Origin: Diaporthe sp. PMI_573
Lineage: Eukaryota > Ascomycota > Sordariomycetes > Diaporthales > Diaporthaceae
Assembly: GCA_021399435.1 (NCBI GenBank)
Contig: JAJTUP010000008.1
Location: 124,001 to 188,000 of the forward strand
Reading direction: 5' to 3'
DNA length: 64,000 nucleotides
Part shown: positions 10,619 to 20,979 of the stretch, piece after piece
Layout: each line of letters starts with the position of its first letter
How positions within the stretch are numbered: position 1 is the stretch's first letter
Translations under genes and position numbers: made by a program
The notes under the pieces: generated by a model
Databases searched by the model: none
Told to the model about the DNA's origin: nothing
What the model saw: only the letters and a program-made list of their open reading frames with translations

Positions 10619-11789
10619 CAGTGATGTTATTGGATTGGAGGCAATTTGGATTGGACTGGATTTGTCGGAAAATGGCTGGACTGGATTTGGGTTTCTCGAA
10701 GATTTGGACTGGATTGGATTGATTGGCAACCAGCTCCTGGAGCTCCAATGGTCTAACCTGATAAGGCAAGAGCTAAGCCTAATTGAGTGGTCATGAGGAG
10801 TCTCCCGTCGCAGCTGCCGTCGCAGACCACGACACGACGCGCGAACTATCGTTCCGCTATTGGGTTAACATCCAACGCGTGCAGATTGCTACGCTATTAA
10901 AAGCACGGAGGCAAACGCGTCGCTCGCGACTTCAGCAGTCCTTCTACTGTGGCAGACGTGTCTGAACAGTCCACTCACCAGCTACACCATGGCCACTATC
11001 TCCAGCTATTTCGGTGCTGCCAGCGGTCGCCGTCCTGATTCTGACAGAGTTATTCTTGCTCCAACATATATTAGTCCTCGCCCAAACGACCCCGACGGAA
11101 CCCTGATCGAACCCGACGAATTCAAGCTGAATGGGAAGCAATATGTACGCTACTCTGTTGTGGCAAAGTCCCAAAAGCACACCAAGAAAAGGACATCAGT
11201 CGTCTGGCAGTATGGTGAAGACATACAACTCAAGCAGGACCCGACGAAGACGTTCTGGTACTGTTATCTGTGCGAACAGCAGCAGCGCCAACAGGGACTT
11301 CCTATTTCCGGCAAGGGCAATTGTACTACCTTAAACCACCTGGAATCGAAACACCAAATCATCGCTCACGGCTCCGGATGGACGTCATTGAAGCCAGCGA
11401 GTGCTTACGAGCTTGGTATGGTCGCCCGGAGCAGAAGGCATTTGATGACTCTGCCATCGGTTTGATGGAGGGTGAGGCAGGGAGTACAGTTGGGGCGGAT
11501 GGGCTGGGTGAGGGAGAGGAAGGCGGCGAAGATGATGGAAGCGAGAAGAACATACTGGAGACGCAAGTTGCTAGAGAACATGAGCTCCGTAGTTAGGTGG
11601 TGTCATAACCCAAGGACAAGAACAGTTCTACTCCAAGTCTGCTTATTCAGCGGCTCATTGATTGTCCCAAAAGGGTAAAAATATGAACTGGATCGGTTCT
11701 GGATATCCTGGAGGCTGCCTGTCCCCACGTCTGGACTGGATTGGATCGAGGCTCGGATCCAGCTCCAATCCAATCCAATAACATCACTG
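10619..11789. mobile_element. Non-autonomous hAT element with exact 8-bp target duplication
   Basis: The termini are CAGTGATGTTATTGGATTGG and its exact reverse complement, starting with the CAG typical of hAT elements. The direct repeat GACAAGCA flanks both sides (10611-10618 and 11790-11797), which is the 8-bp target duplication diagnostic of hAT transposition. The subterminal regions are packed with TTGGATTGGA-like words in opposite orientations, probable transposase binding sites. At 1171 bp it has room only for a BED-finger ORF and not for the RNase H-like catalytic or hATC domains, so it must be mobilised in trans. Confidence 0.95.
10989..11465 (+). CDS. BED-type zinc finger protein inside the hAT element (158 aa)
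   Basis: The frame holds FWYCYLCEQQQ with C-x2-C, then LNHLESKHQI with H-x4-H, at residues ~95-130. This is the BED finger used by hAT transposases to bind their ends. The rest of a transposase is missing. An acidic stretch in another frame (11400-11590, GLMEGEAGSTVGADGLGEGE) may be the original continuation after a frameshift or an unrecognised intron. It could act as a DNA-binding repressor of related hAT elements, but that is inference. The start MATISSYFG sits just after the last subterminal repeats. Confidence 0.65.
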   Translation: MATISSYFGAASGRRPDSDRVILAPTYISPRPNDPDGTLIEPDEFKLNGKQYVRYSVVAKSQKHTKKRTSVVWQYGEDIQLKQDPTKTFWYCYLCEQQQRQQGLPISGKGNCTTLNHLESKHQIIAHGSGWTSLKPASAYELGMVARSRRHLMTLPSV

Positions 11790-11797
11790 GACAAGCA

Positions 11798-12386
11798 TGA
11801 TACGAGATTTGTAACGTAAGCAGATTAATTGTTATATAATTCTCAAATTGAACTCGACAAGCTCTACAGAAGCTGTTCCTTTATAGCAAGCAGCTCCGAC
11901 CGGACTGTGGCGCTGGAAGCAAATTGATTCCGCCTTTGGAGAACTTTGCCGAGCGATTATTAAGAACGGCCACGCCGGAATTCTAGAACTAGCGGGAAGT
12001 AAATTGATTCCGCCGTAAGAACATGATTATGAAGCAAGGGGCTTAACTACGTCCAGGCCACTGCTTGTGCTATCTAATACTGACGTATTTGCTATGCACT
12101 AAAGCATGCTGCAGCTGGTAACTTATGCTCCATCGCTGCAGTGGTGGGCTATCGGGCTCTGGAAACAACCCGACATGCCGCCCGACATCCCAGGAACTTA
12201 GCGGATGTAAACAGAGCTTTGATTTCAACGCAGCCTACAAGAACTGGCGAGTCCAGTCATTAATACCACCCGCAAACGCGTCAACCTCTGCCGGCCAAGA
12301 GGTAGGACGATCCAGTGTATGGTCCCATTGTTTCACCACCTCCGCACGACTTCAACAGTATCGAGTCGTTTGAACCTAGAACGGAT
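11798..12386. other. Intergenic region between NmrA pseudogene start and P450
   Basis: This holds the former promoter side of the NmrA-like gene (minus) and the upstream region of the P450 (plus). No gene is recognised, and no convincing TATA box is seen close to the P450 start. Confidence 0.4.
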
Positions 12387-14101
12387 ATGGAGTCTCTATT
12401 GGGCGAGGTTGACCACCTACGAATGGTGATCCGAGCTCTCGGTGACCAGAGTTGGCTGTCCTCACTGCTCACGTGTGTTGGCGTGGTAAGTCTTCTAAGT
12501 GCAACGCATGTGACCAGCTGCTTATCGAAGGTTGAACCATCACAGCTTCTTATTCTTGCCTTGGCAAATGCGCTCTACAACGTTTTCTTCCATCCGGTGG
12601 CCAAATTTCCCGGTCCGATGCACGCTGGAGCTACCGGCCTCGTGTACCATCTAGTCGTGATGTCAGGAAACACGCTGCCGTGGCTTCGAGACCTACATGC
12701 CCGATACGGGGAGGTCGTGCGCGTTGCTCCCAGGACACTCAGCTATATCAGCCCCCAGGCTTGGAAGGATATTTATGGTCATCGGTCCAGCGGGAAGAAG
12801 TCGAATCCAAAGGACCCCAACCTCACCCCGGCCCGAGATTTTAAAGGTGTTAGTAGCGTTTTCTCGGAGCCAGATGACAGCGAGCACGGCCGTATCCGGC
12901 GCATATTCTCAAACGCCTTTTCCGACAAGGCTTTGAGAGCACAGCAACCCCTCTTCACCCGGTACACAAACCAGCTGGTAGACAATATTCGCCGGGACAT
13001 AGCGACAGATCCCAACCAGGCATTCGACGCCGTCAAGCTCTACAACTTTACCACTTTTGACATAATGGGAGATCTAACCTTCGGTGAGCCTCTAGGACTT
13101 TTGGAGAACTCATCCTACACGGCCTGGGTGCGGAACGTCTTCAAAGGTCTAAAGATGGTGGCGATCTTTCAATTCATCTTCGATTACCCCTTGTTGGCTT
13201 GGCTTTTCCGCAAGTTGGCGCCTCCTGCCATCCGAAAAGCGGGTGAGACACATTACCAGCACTCGGCAGAGCGTGTTGACCGCCGTTTGAAGCTCGAACG
13301 TGATCAACCCGACATCTGGAATCTGGTTCTCCGTCAGCCGGAGGGACGCCGCTTGACAGTTGATCAAATGCACGCCAACGCGGATCTCTTCATGCTTGCT
13401 GGCACGGAGACAACCGCCACCCTCCTCAGCGGCCTCACCTATTACTTGCTGAAGAATCCGGAGAAGATGAAGAAGCTTGTAGACGAGATCCGCAGCAGCT
13501 TCAAGTCGGAAGATGAGCTCACGGTTGATAGTCTCCCGAAGCTGAAATACATGGCAGCGTGTTTCGAGGAAGGCTTTCGATGTTATCCGCCTGTCCCTAC
13601 TGAGCCATTCCGAGTCACACCCGAGGATGGCAATGCCATCTGTGGAGAATGGGTCCCCGGAAACGTAAGTAACACTTCGAAGCGCCACATGTTCGTGGCC
13701 TGACATGATCGAATCATCGCAGACACGAGTCTTCATTGCGCAGTATCCGGCGTATATGTCACCTGTCAACTTCAAAGACCCAGCGTCCTTTGTCCCCGAA
13801 CGCTGGCTTCCGGGAACAGGATATGATGATGACCGTAGGGAAGTCCTTCAGCCATTCTCGACTGGGCCACGGAATTGTCTCGGAAAGAAGTGTGTTACCC
13901 TCCGTCGTCGCTCTGATCGAACAATTGACTGACTACCTTAGCCTCGCCTATCATGAGATGCGTCTGATCCTATCTAAGGTGTTGTGGAATTTTGACCTGG
14001 AGCTTTGTACACAAAGCGACAAGTGGACGGACCAGAAGAGTTTCATACTGTGGGAGAAACCTCCACTGATGGTGAAGATGAAGTCGGTCAAGAGGGATTA
14101 A
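12387..14101 (+). CDS. Cytochrome P450 monooxygenase (514 aa, four exons)
   Basis: Predicted exons are 12387-12485, 12546-13664, 13723-13889 and 13942-14101, all with GT..AG introns of 52-60 bp. The first intron (GTAAGT..CACAG) is a multiple of three and invisible as a frame break. Removing it restores one continuous N-terminal membrane anchor (LLTCVGVLLILALANALYN) followed by the fungal FHPVAKFPGP hinge. Also visible are the I-helix AGTETTAT, the ExxR helix (EEGFR), the PERW motif and the heme-binding loop FSTGPRNCLGKN, whose Cys ligates iron, split by the last intron. All hallmarks are intact, so it is probably a functional ER-anchored monooxygenase of the fungal secondary-metabolism or xenobiotic type. 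The substrate is unknown; no biosynthetic backbone gene is nearby. A start at 12315 would add 24 residues. Confidence 0.93.
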
Positions 14102-16572
14102 TATGAAAATATCATCTCTTTCCACGTTGCATCACTCAAAAATCGTTTATAAGGCTTGGTCCCTAGAGTTATGCCTTCAGGCATGAGGTGCTGTTAACGC
14201 TGTCCGCTTGGGACGGTTCCGTCTTGTTACTCGCAAGCGGTAATGATCCTAATTCCAGAACGCGCTTGTGTTTGGGAAGGAGTATCCTTCAATTAGCAAG
14301 CATGTTCGGCCTCGCTTGGTCCATCAGGACACAGAGGCGGACTATGGAAGCTGCTGGATTGTATGCGATGCCGTGTCTTTTGAGCCTTTGCCTCGGACCG
14401 TGTCGTGAAGTATACCTTCGCTCCCTGCCGAGCAAGGAGCCTAACTTTTGCGAGACTTATCCCGCTGCTAGGAAATCGGTTCTGTTAGCATCTAACGCCA
14501 GAGTCTGTGGTTCTTGGGGTGCTGTTCCGTAGACTTACTTGCCGCCTGTCATGACAGCAACTTGCCCGTGGAGATCGGGAATGTCCGCCAGCGGATCTCA
14601 CGATTTCGACATGAAGAAGGCTGAGCTGCTTGAGTCGATTCGATGTGTTTCCTCGGTGGCGGTACTGCGCTTCCCTCAATATAGGCCTGCGAGAATGCGA
14701 CTTATGGATAGCGGGCTGATTAAATGTGAGCCTTGTTGTTTGTATGGCAGATATAAGCACCGGAGTCCACTTGCACGAGGTGACTGGGATGTAAGGTTGG
14801 CTGGGGCTGGGAACTAAAATATTGACGGATAAGAAGTCGCATCTTGGAAAAAATTAGTTTGGGATGAAATTTGTAGCGCGGATAGGTCGGTCCTGGGTGA
14901 GAAATCCCAGACGGATGGCTCGGGCGTGGATGAAAGTTCGAGTCCTTCTCGATGTGCCGGCAGTCGCCTTCCTCATTCTTTGTGCGTGTGGAATGGCGCT
15001 TTTCGTATCTGTATTTTCCTCTGCTATTTGGGAACAGCATTTGAAGCCTACGCCTCTCCTGCTGGTGTCATCAATGGTTGGTGCCACCGAGTCTTCATAA
15101 AGGGGCGACTGACACCATTGACGCTGACTGACGGCTTCAATATCGTGTAACATTCTCTAGCGTCGCCCGTCGTACCGTGCATGCCGACTATTGGTTACCC
15201 GAGGCGCAGGGATCGGAGGTGTCGTTCCATTAGCCGCTGCCACAGGCAAAAGAAGACTCTCAAAAGCGGATCAGGGGGAGCGGGCTCCCCGAGTCGTCAT
15301 CTGCTCGCTCGCCTTCCAATCATATCTATCGACATGCGTCACACCTTCCTTCGACAGGTCGAATGCCAGCTCAGTAGCCGGATGGAGGTGTCTTGCGACC
15401 CCTCCTACTGTGTCCGGCAGACAGTCTCTCATCCCCGGCTGTGGGGTATTAACTGATGGAATCTTGTAATTAGCCCGTCCGCATGCCAGTGAGCCGACCA
15501 GCTGCTGCTCCTTGAGGTGATTCTGGCAGTGGCTCGCAGCATCAGCGAGGTCACTGAGCTCAGCGCGGGGGTAGGGGAGAGCGTCTGACAAGAAGTGGTG
15601 ATAAAGAGGTGGTGGTAGGATGGTTATGTCGCTATACGTAGAGCTGCGGCATGATTTGGACTCCCTGGGGTAATCTGGCGGGATCGGACAGGGTTCTTTA
15701 GCAAGAAAACTGGGTATACCTTGGGCAGTTTGGAGTTTTCATTTGTGTTCGCGTCTCCGGATCAGGGGGTCAGGGGGGATGTTTCCAATTGGCGTTTCTG
15801 GCGTTTGGAGGATGAAGGGGTCTGGGATGGAGTGATTGATCATGATCAAGACTTTTTTTGTATGTATATATTGCCGAGAGGCGGTGACGATAATCTGGAA
15901 TTCCGACTTGTTTTCGATACCATTTCGCTTTCGTCGGCTGACTTCTGGGGGATGTTCCAGTTTTCCTTCTTGATTTTTTGGATCGCTTGCGTCCCTCTGG
16001 AGTCTCGAGACTGACATCTTGAAGATCACCCGGCGACGCCTGGTTCATTCAATGGCAATCACCTCCTGGACGTCCTGTTATAGGTATTCAACCGAAGCAG
16101 TCAAGGGAGAGAAAGCCGGACGTGAGCTTGCCACCAAACAGAGTTTATATCTACCTCTACCCAGGCCTGCAGCTTGCCCTGCAGGCAAAGACGGCTATTG
16201 CAATCTGCACCTCTCGTAAAGGGTCGCTCACGGAATGTCAGATCCGGGCGCTCTGCAGAGCCATCGAGCCGCTCTTCGACTCCCCTGACCGCATCTGCAT
16301 GTCAGATGGGGGTGGCTGTCTCTACCGTATCACAGACGATACAGGCTTCGATGGTCGAGATCACGCAGGCCGAAGTGTACCCTCGGAGTCCCTCACAGCG
16401 CGAGTAAAATACCCGATCAGCTTGAAGGGGATGACGACAATTTCGAGCCGGCCCTGGCGAATAGGATATGCAACTTCCATCTTGACAGCGCCATTGCTTT
16501 CAGTGTTGCAGAGACGACCTGCTGAGCAACCATCCCACGTCGTCTGCCCAATTGTTCAGCATTCCTCCCGTC
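14102..16572. other. No supported gene
   Basis: Scattered open frames up to ~180 codons occur on both strands without recognisable motifs. 14780-14920 holds a purine-rich GGGATnnG-like tract similar to 8470-8640. I see no introns, RNA genes or transposon termini that can be defended. Confidence 0.4.
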
Positions 16573-16948
16573 CTAATCCCTCTCCTCCGACGATGTGCAG
16601 CCTGTCAACCATTCGACCAGCTCGCCGATATTCCCCACGCGCAGAGCCGTCCCCGGAGTGAAAACAGCATCAACAGCCCCGGCATCCGGACACTTGGGGA
16701 TCTGCGGGTGCTGCTCCTCGGCGTCGATAAGGACAGCATTCCACCCAGCCCCCAGCGCACCAACCACATCCTTCTCGTACTCATCACCAACATACACCTT
16801 GGTCCACGCGGCCGAGCCATCTCCAGAGACAGCCGCCTCTTCGCCGATCCTCGATGCGATGATCTCCCGAGCCAGTTCGTCCGCGGCGTCGAATATCCGC
16901 CGGTCCGGTTTCTCGAACCCGACGTCGTACGACATGCAGTGGAAGTAC
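16573..16948 (-). pseudogene. C-terminal exon of a HAD-superfamily hydrolase (REG-2-like)
   Basis: The minus-strand exon encodes RYFHCMSYDVGFEKPDRRIF, then VYVGDEYEKDVVGALGAGWN. These correspond to HAD motif III (the Lys of EKPD) and motif IV (GDE..D), and the tail ends WLTGCTSSEERD. An acceptor (..CATAAG) precedes it at 16949, so upstream exons with the nucleophile DxD are expected. The next ~250 bp upstream hold no match, and beyond that lies a pogo transposase. The 5' part therefore seems lost or displaced. The HAD tail itself has no stops, so the truncation may be recent. Confidence 0.65.
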
Positions 16949-17202
16949 CTTATGAAAGTTTAGGATAAACACGAGAGTTTCCTTAGGGCAGATTTCTTGT
17001 CGTTCTTGGAAGGGTGCGTCACTATTGTGGGTAAATGCTGTAACATCTCACGACATTCTTCGCACTGTATCACAGTTGGAAGTAGCCACTGGGCCCTGGC
17101 GTCGGCCAATTGCAACCCATACGCCGACATACACGCTTGCCTTGAAAAAAAATCCGAATTTAAGAAAAGAGGAAAGATTCTTCATCCTATCATACAATAA
17201 CC

Positions 17203-18879
17203 TCATATCATACGTGCGAATGGAGCCCTCCATGGATTTGGCGCTTGGATCATCTCCACTTCTGGCTCTGGCTCTGGCTCTGGCTGTCGCTCTGGCTGTG
17301 GCGCCTCTGCCTCTGATGCAGCACTCTTGCACTTCCGACCACGTTTCCCACTGCCTTTGGTGACCTCCTTCGCGGCACGTGCTGCTCGTGCCACCTCGAT
17401 GTCCTCAAAGCTCATTACCTTCGCCTTTCCTAGTACGACCGACCTGGTTGATTGGTAAACCTTGGCTTCATTGTTCATTTTGGTTAAAATCTGATTTTGA
17501 TCATGGAGGAGGGCACGTTCGGCAAAAGATATCTGGGCGGAATTGGCAAGCTTCTGTACACGCCTCTCTAGGCGCTGTATTCTCGTTCCATTAAGTGTGT
17601 GAGCATCCTGTTTGATCAGATTATGTAGCGACGTAAGACCTTCTGCTGATACTGGCGTTACAGGCGTTTGCGGTACTTCTTCATAGCAAGACGCCTTTAT
17701 CTCATCGGCCCTCGGACCAGTTGATTGAGCGGGGGGCTTCGGTGTCACCCTGAGGACTCTGTCCAGGTTGAATGGAAACAAACCACAGGCCGCCCATGCG
17801 GCCGTGATGTTTTTCTTCGTGAACGCCTTCTCCCTTGCAGGACTATATAGAGAGGTGAAATGTTGCTTACCGATTGTATTTGCACCTCCTCGAAACAGCC
17901 TATCAGCTTCATCGCGGTAGGCTGCATTCAAGGGGGCAAACACTCCGGCGTCACAGGGCTGGAGCTTGTGGGAGGTGTGAGAGGGGAGGCGACACAGGAT
18001 GATGTTGTTTTCGAAACAAAACTCCATTGCTTCGAGGGTTTCGTGCGTCCCAAAACCGTCACAAATTAGCACCTGTGGTTTCTGGTTAGCCTGTTCTCTA
18101 GTTTGGGGGTCGAACACGCGCTTGAGCAACTCCAAGCTAATTTTGGAGTCGGTGTACCCAGATTCGGAGCATGCGTAGTGCCATCCAGGGGTGGGGAACG
18201 TGGTCCAGTTGCTTCGATGGGTTGTGGCTGGCCAAATAATCATTGGTAACAAAGATTTACCGTTTGCGCTTATGCACTCGATGGCGGTAACCATCGTGCG
18301 CTTGACGCCCGCGCCTCTATAGTCTCGCAGGTCGTCCTTACTTAAAAGGACATGGATAGAGCCAAGCATGCATAGCATGACTCCGGTCTCGTCCATGTTG
18401 TAGACATTTTCTGGGAGGATGGCCGGATCTTGTAATACCTCTCCAATGACCTCGAACCAATATATTATCTTATCGTAGATATTATTCTCGTGGCGTTCCC
18501 AGGCCATCGCCCTCACTCGTCGTGATTTGAGCGCTGGGTGACGCCTCTGGAAGCCTTGGGCCCAGTTCTTGCCCGGAGGTTTGGTCGCCTTATTCGTCGA
18601 ACGCCGACGAGCGATACTGAAGGCGAGGGAAGGTAGACACTTGATTCGCACAGGATTCCCAAGGTCAGCCATTAGTTTCAAATACTTTTCGAGGGCTTTC
18701 TCCTCCGATGGAGTGAGATACTGTTGGCCTTGAGCCTTCTCTTCTTTCGAGCGCCGGCCGTGATCACGATAGTAAAGGGTAGTCAGAGGGACACCACTGC
18801 ATTTTGATAGGGCATCGTATGTTCGAGGCTCTCCCGGAAGGGAGCCTGCTGCAAGGGCTTTACTGGCCTGGTCGCTCAT
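17203..18879 (-). CDS. Fot1/pogo-family transposase (558 aa), open frame intact
   Basis: The intact 558-codon frame begins with an N-terminal helix-turn-helix (YDALSKCSGVPLTTLYYRD) and a CENP-B-type second HTH (PGKNWAQGFQRRHPALKSRR). The DDE_1 catalytic core follows: YNMDETGVML (first Asp), LICDGFGTHE (second Asp) and LQPCDAGVFAPL (third Asp). A C-terminal coiled region and a Pro-Glu-rich tail complete it. All three acidic residues are present, so the enzyme may be active. I could not define terminal inverted repeats by eye in the flanks (about 17050-17200 and 18880-19020). The element is different from the pogo copy at 20980. Confidence 0.9.
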   Translation of the reverse strand: MSDQASKALAAGSLPGEPRTYDALSKCSGVPLTTLYYRDHGRRSKEEKAQGQQYLTPSEEKALEKYLKLMADLGNPVRIKCLPSLAFSIARRRSTNKATKPPGKNWAQGFQRRHPALKSRRVRAMAWERHENNIYDKIIYWFEVIGEVLQDPAILPENVYNMDETGVMLCMLGSIHVLLSKDDLRDYRGAGVKRTMVTAIECISANGKSLLPMIIWPATTHRSNWTTFPTPGWHYACSESGYTDSKISLELLKRVFDPQTREQANQKPQVLICDGFGTHETLEAMEFCFENNIILCRLPSHTSHKLQPCDAGVFAPLNAAYRDEADRLFRGGANTIGKQHFTSLYSPAREKAFTKKNITAAWAACGLFPFNLDRVLRVTPKPPAQSTGPRADEIKASCYEEVPQTPVTPVSAEGLTSLHNLIKQDAHTLNGTRIQRLERRVQKLANSAQISFAERALLHDQNQILTKMNNEAKVYQSTRSVVLGKAKVMSFEDIEVARAARAAKEVTKGSGKRGRKCKSAASEAEAPQPERQPEPEPEPEVEMIQAPNPWRAPFARMI

Positions 18880-19221
18880 AGTACCTCGTACCTTGCATGG
18901 AGATGGGGATTGGAAGGACAGCGTGGCGGATCGAAACGTGGCAAATTCCGTGCAGAACTAGGCACGTGACTCCAGTGGAAACTTCTAGAAGAACGCCACA
19001 CATTTCACGTGATATCTATAAATATGGCTGTGAATACGATATCGGCTAAGGCGATAAATGCTTCATCGTTTATCCGGCATCCTGTGTACCTTCCACTTTT
19101 TCTCCGGATAAATCCGGCAGGTAAGCTTCCTTACGCTCCATATCTTCAAACTTTGGGACTGTATTTGGATTTCATCGGAGCTTTATTTCAAGGCCCCAAA
19201 TTCCAAAGCGAGGTCGATAGT

Positions 19222-19422
19222 TGTGACGGCAGCCACGGTAGGCAAGCCCTCTGGCCGTCACAAGGACCCTAACCCTTAGCCCCACAGTCGCGTCAAGACT
19301 TCGCGAGCCAGGGACCGCCAGAGCTTCGCTCTCCCCTTTCTTTTCCTCTCCTCAGCTTAGAATATTCGTTGATAGCGCCAATAGACCCAGCTCCCATGCT
19401 GCATCTCGCGCTGGCCGTGACA
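19222..19422 (-). repeat. MITE family copy 2 (full length, 201 bp)
   Basis: This is the reverse complement of 53453-53655 with scattered differences. The termini read TGTGACGGC and GCCGTGACA, an imperfect inverted repeat of about 9-12 bp. No coding capacity. A clear target duplication is not visible. Confidence 0.85.
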
Positions 19423-19651
19423 ACTGCCATCTAGAGCACCGTCTCTTTATCTATACAATGACTGATTTTAGCTATTAAAATGTCGTATGCTCTTCTTAAC
19501 GGTACATAAGATCTTTCTACCTTCCCTACAGCCTAATATACTTCTACTAGCATCTCTTTACATAAGATACCTATAATCTTTACACTATTTCAAAACTCTT
19601 CTAATGTAAAATTAGTCCTTAGATTATATATAATGTAGTTAGGTAGGCCGG
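19423..19651. other. AT-rich island
   Basis: AT-rich, stop-dense DNA resembling RIP-mutated repeat remains, lying between a MITE and a solo LTR. No gene. Confidence 0.45.
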
Positions 19652-20144
19652 TGTTATGAACCAACACGTTTGACAACCAGGGGACCCGTTTGGGTGACCC
19701 AGACAACCCGGAAAGGATGCCACGACGCAGGCCATTTAGCACTAGAGTGCGGAGTCACGGGACACGCCAAGAATCAAGGGTTAGGGTCAAGGACCCACCA
19801 GCCAGGATGGACCGACAGGACCGCCATCGGTCCCAGCGGCACCAGGGTGGACCGCGCATATCGTCAAACGGTCCCTACGGTCCAACACCAGGACGGATGA
19901 AGAGTCAGGACATATAAGGACATGGTCATCACCACAGTGGATAGCTTTCGTAGAACAGACTCTTCAGTCGTCAATCTAAGTATTCAGTCCAACAACCTGA
20001 ATAGCCTCACAGCTAGTGATCATACTCGAGAACAACAGTGTCTTCGTATACTGATCAGTCAAGTATCACCTCTACGCCTTTCTGCTAACATAAACCCTAC
20101 AGGTTGCCTACTAGACCTCACAAAGGTTTGGTGTGATCATTACA
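19652..20144 (+). mobile_element. Solo LTR, copy 2
   Basis: Starts TGTTATGA and ends TCATTACA. It is collinear with 6807-7250 over its whole length apart from indels near 19805-19895, including the shared TATAAGGACATGGTCATCAC core. No internal retroelement genes adjoin it. The five bases before both copies are GCCGG, while the bases after differ. Confidence 0.8.
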
Positions 20145-20743
20145 TGTATAGCTAAACTAAACGGGATAAATCTTCCTCCCGAAATGTTTCAGACTACGTA
20201 TATTTTTAGGGATAAATTTAGAACCCTTGTGCATTTTATAGCGCTTGGTATAATCGATACTAATTGATTATAACTGTCTTTTGGCCGGCACAACTGATTT
20301 GTAAGCGATTGTTAAGCGATCGTGGTAGCTGAAAATTCGCTAGCCTTGTCGAAAATGCGACTCTAACCGGAAAAGAACCTTGATGAATTGACTTGTTAAC
20401 TGATGTTGGACGAGACGGGTAACCGGCCTGCTTGCAAGTGAGGACATAGACGACTGTTCCTAAGGCGGAAAGAGGTACTGTACGCTGGTCAGGGGGCAAG
20501 CAATTGTTAATCTAGAACGGGAAGGTTAGAGCTATGATGCCGAGGAATATGGTACGTCAGCGGATCCATATCGACTTATAAGAACACTCATGAAGAACTG
20601 CGAAAGTGATGAAGGACAGCTCGACATCCAATATACATCTTACATATCCATCTATCTGGACAGACGCTCTCCTTAGCACGCGGTTCAAGTTTGTCTTAGG
20701 CGGCCACCCACCCTTAGGCACCTCATCTTCTAACTAGGTCAAC
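20145..20743. other. Upstream region of the GH79 pseudogene
   Basis: No gene is recognised. The last ~150 bp before 20744 are CT-rich with CCACCCACCC, as expected for a fungal 5' leader. Confidence 0.4.
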
Positions 20744-20979
20744 ATGAAACCTTCAGTTGCCATCAGCATTGGCATTGTCCTTGATGGAGCCACCACCATC
20801 TCCGGGCAGCCCATCTTCCAGATTCCGTCCAGCCTTGGAAGTGACGTAGCCAAACTCAATTCAGCACCGGTTTCGTTTGGGTAGGTATAGTTCAAGTTGG
20901 AGATCATAGAATATCATAAGTTAGTAACTTTGTTACAAGGTTCCCCTTCGCCACTCTGCCTGGTTATTTCCCTGGCATA

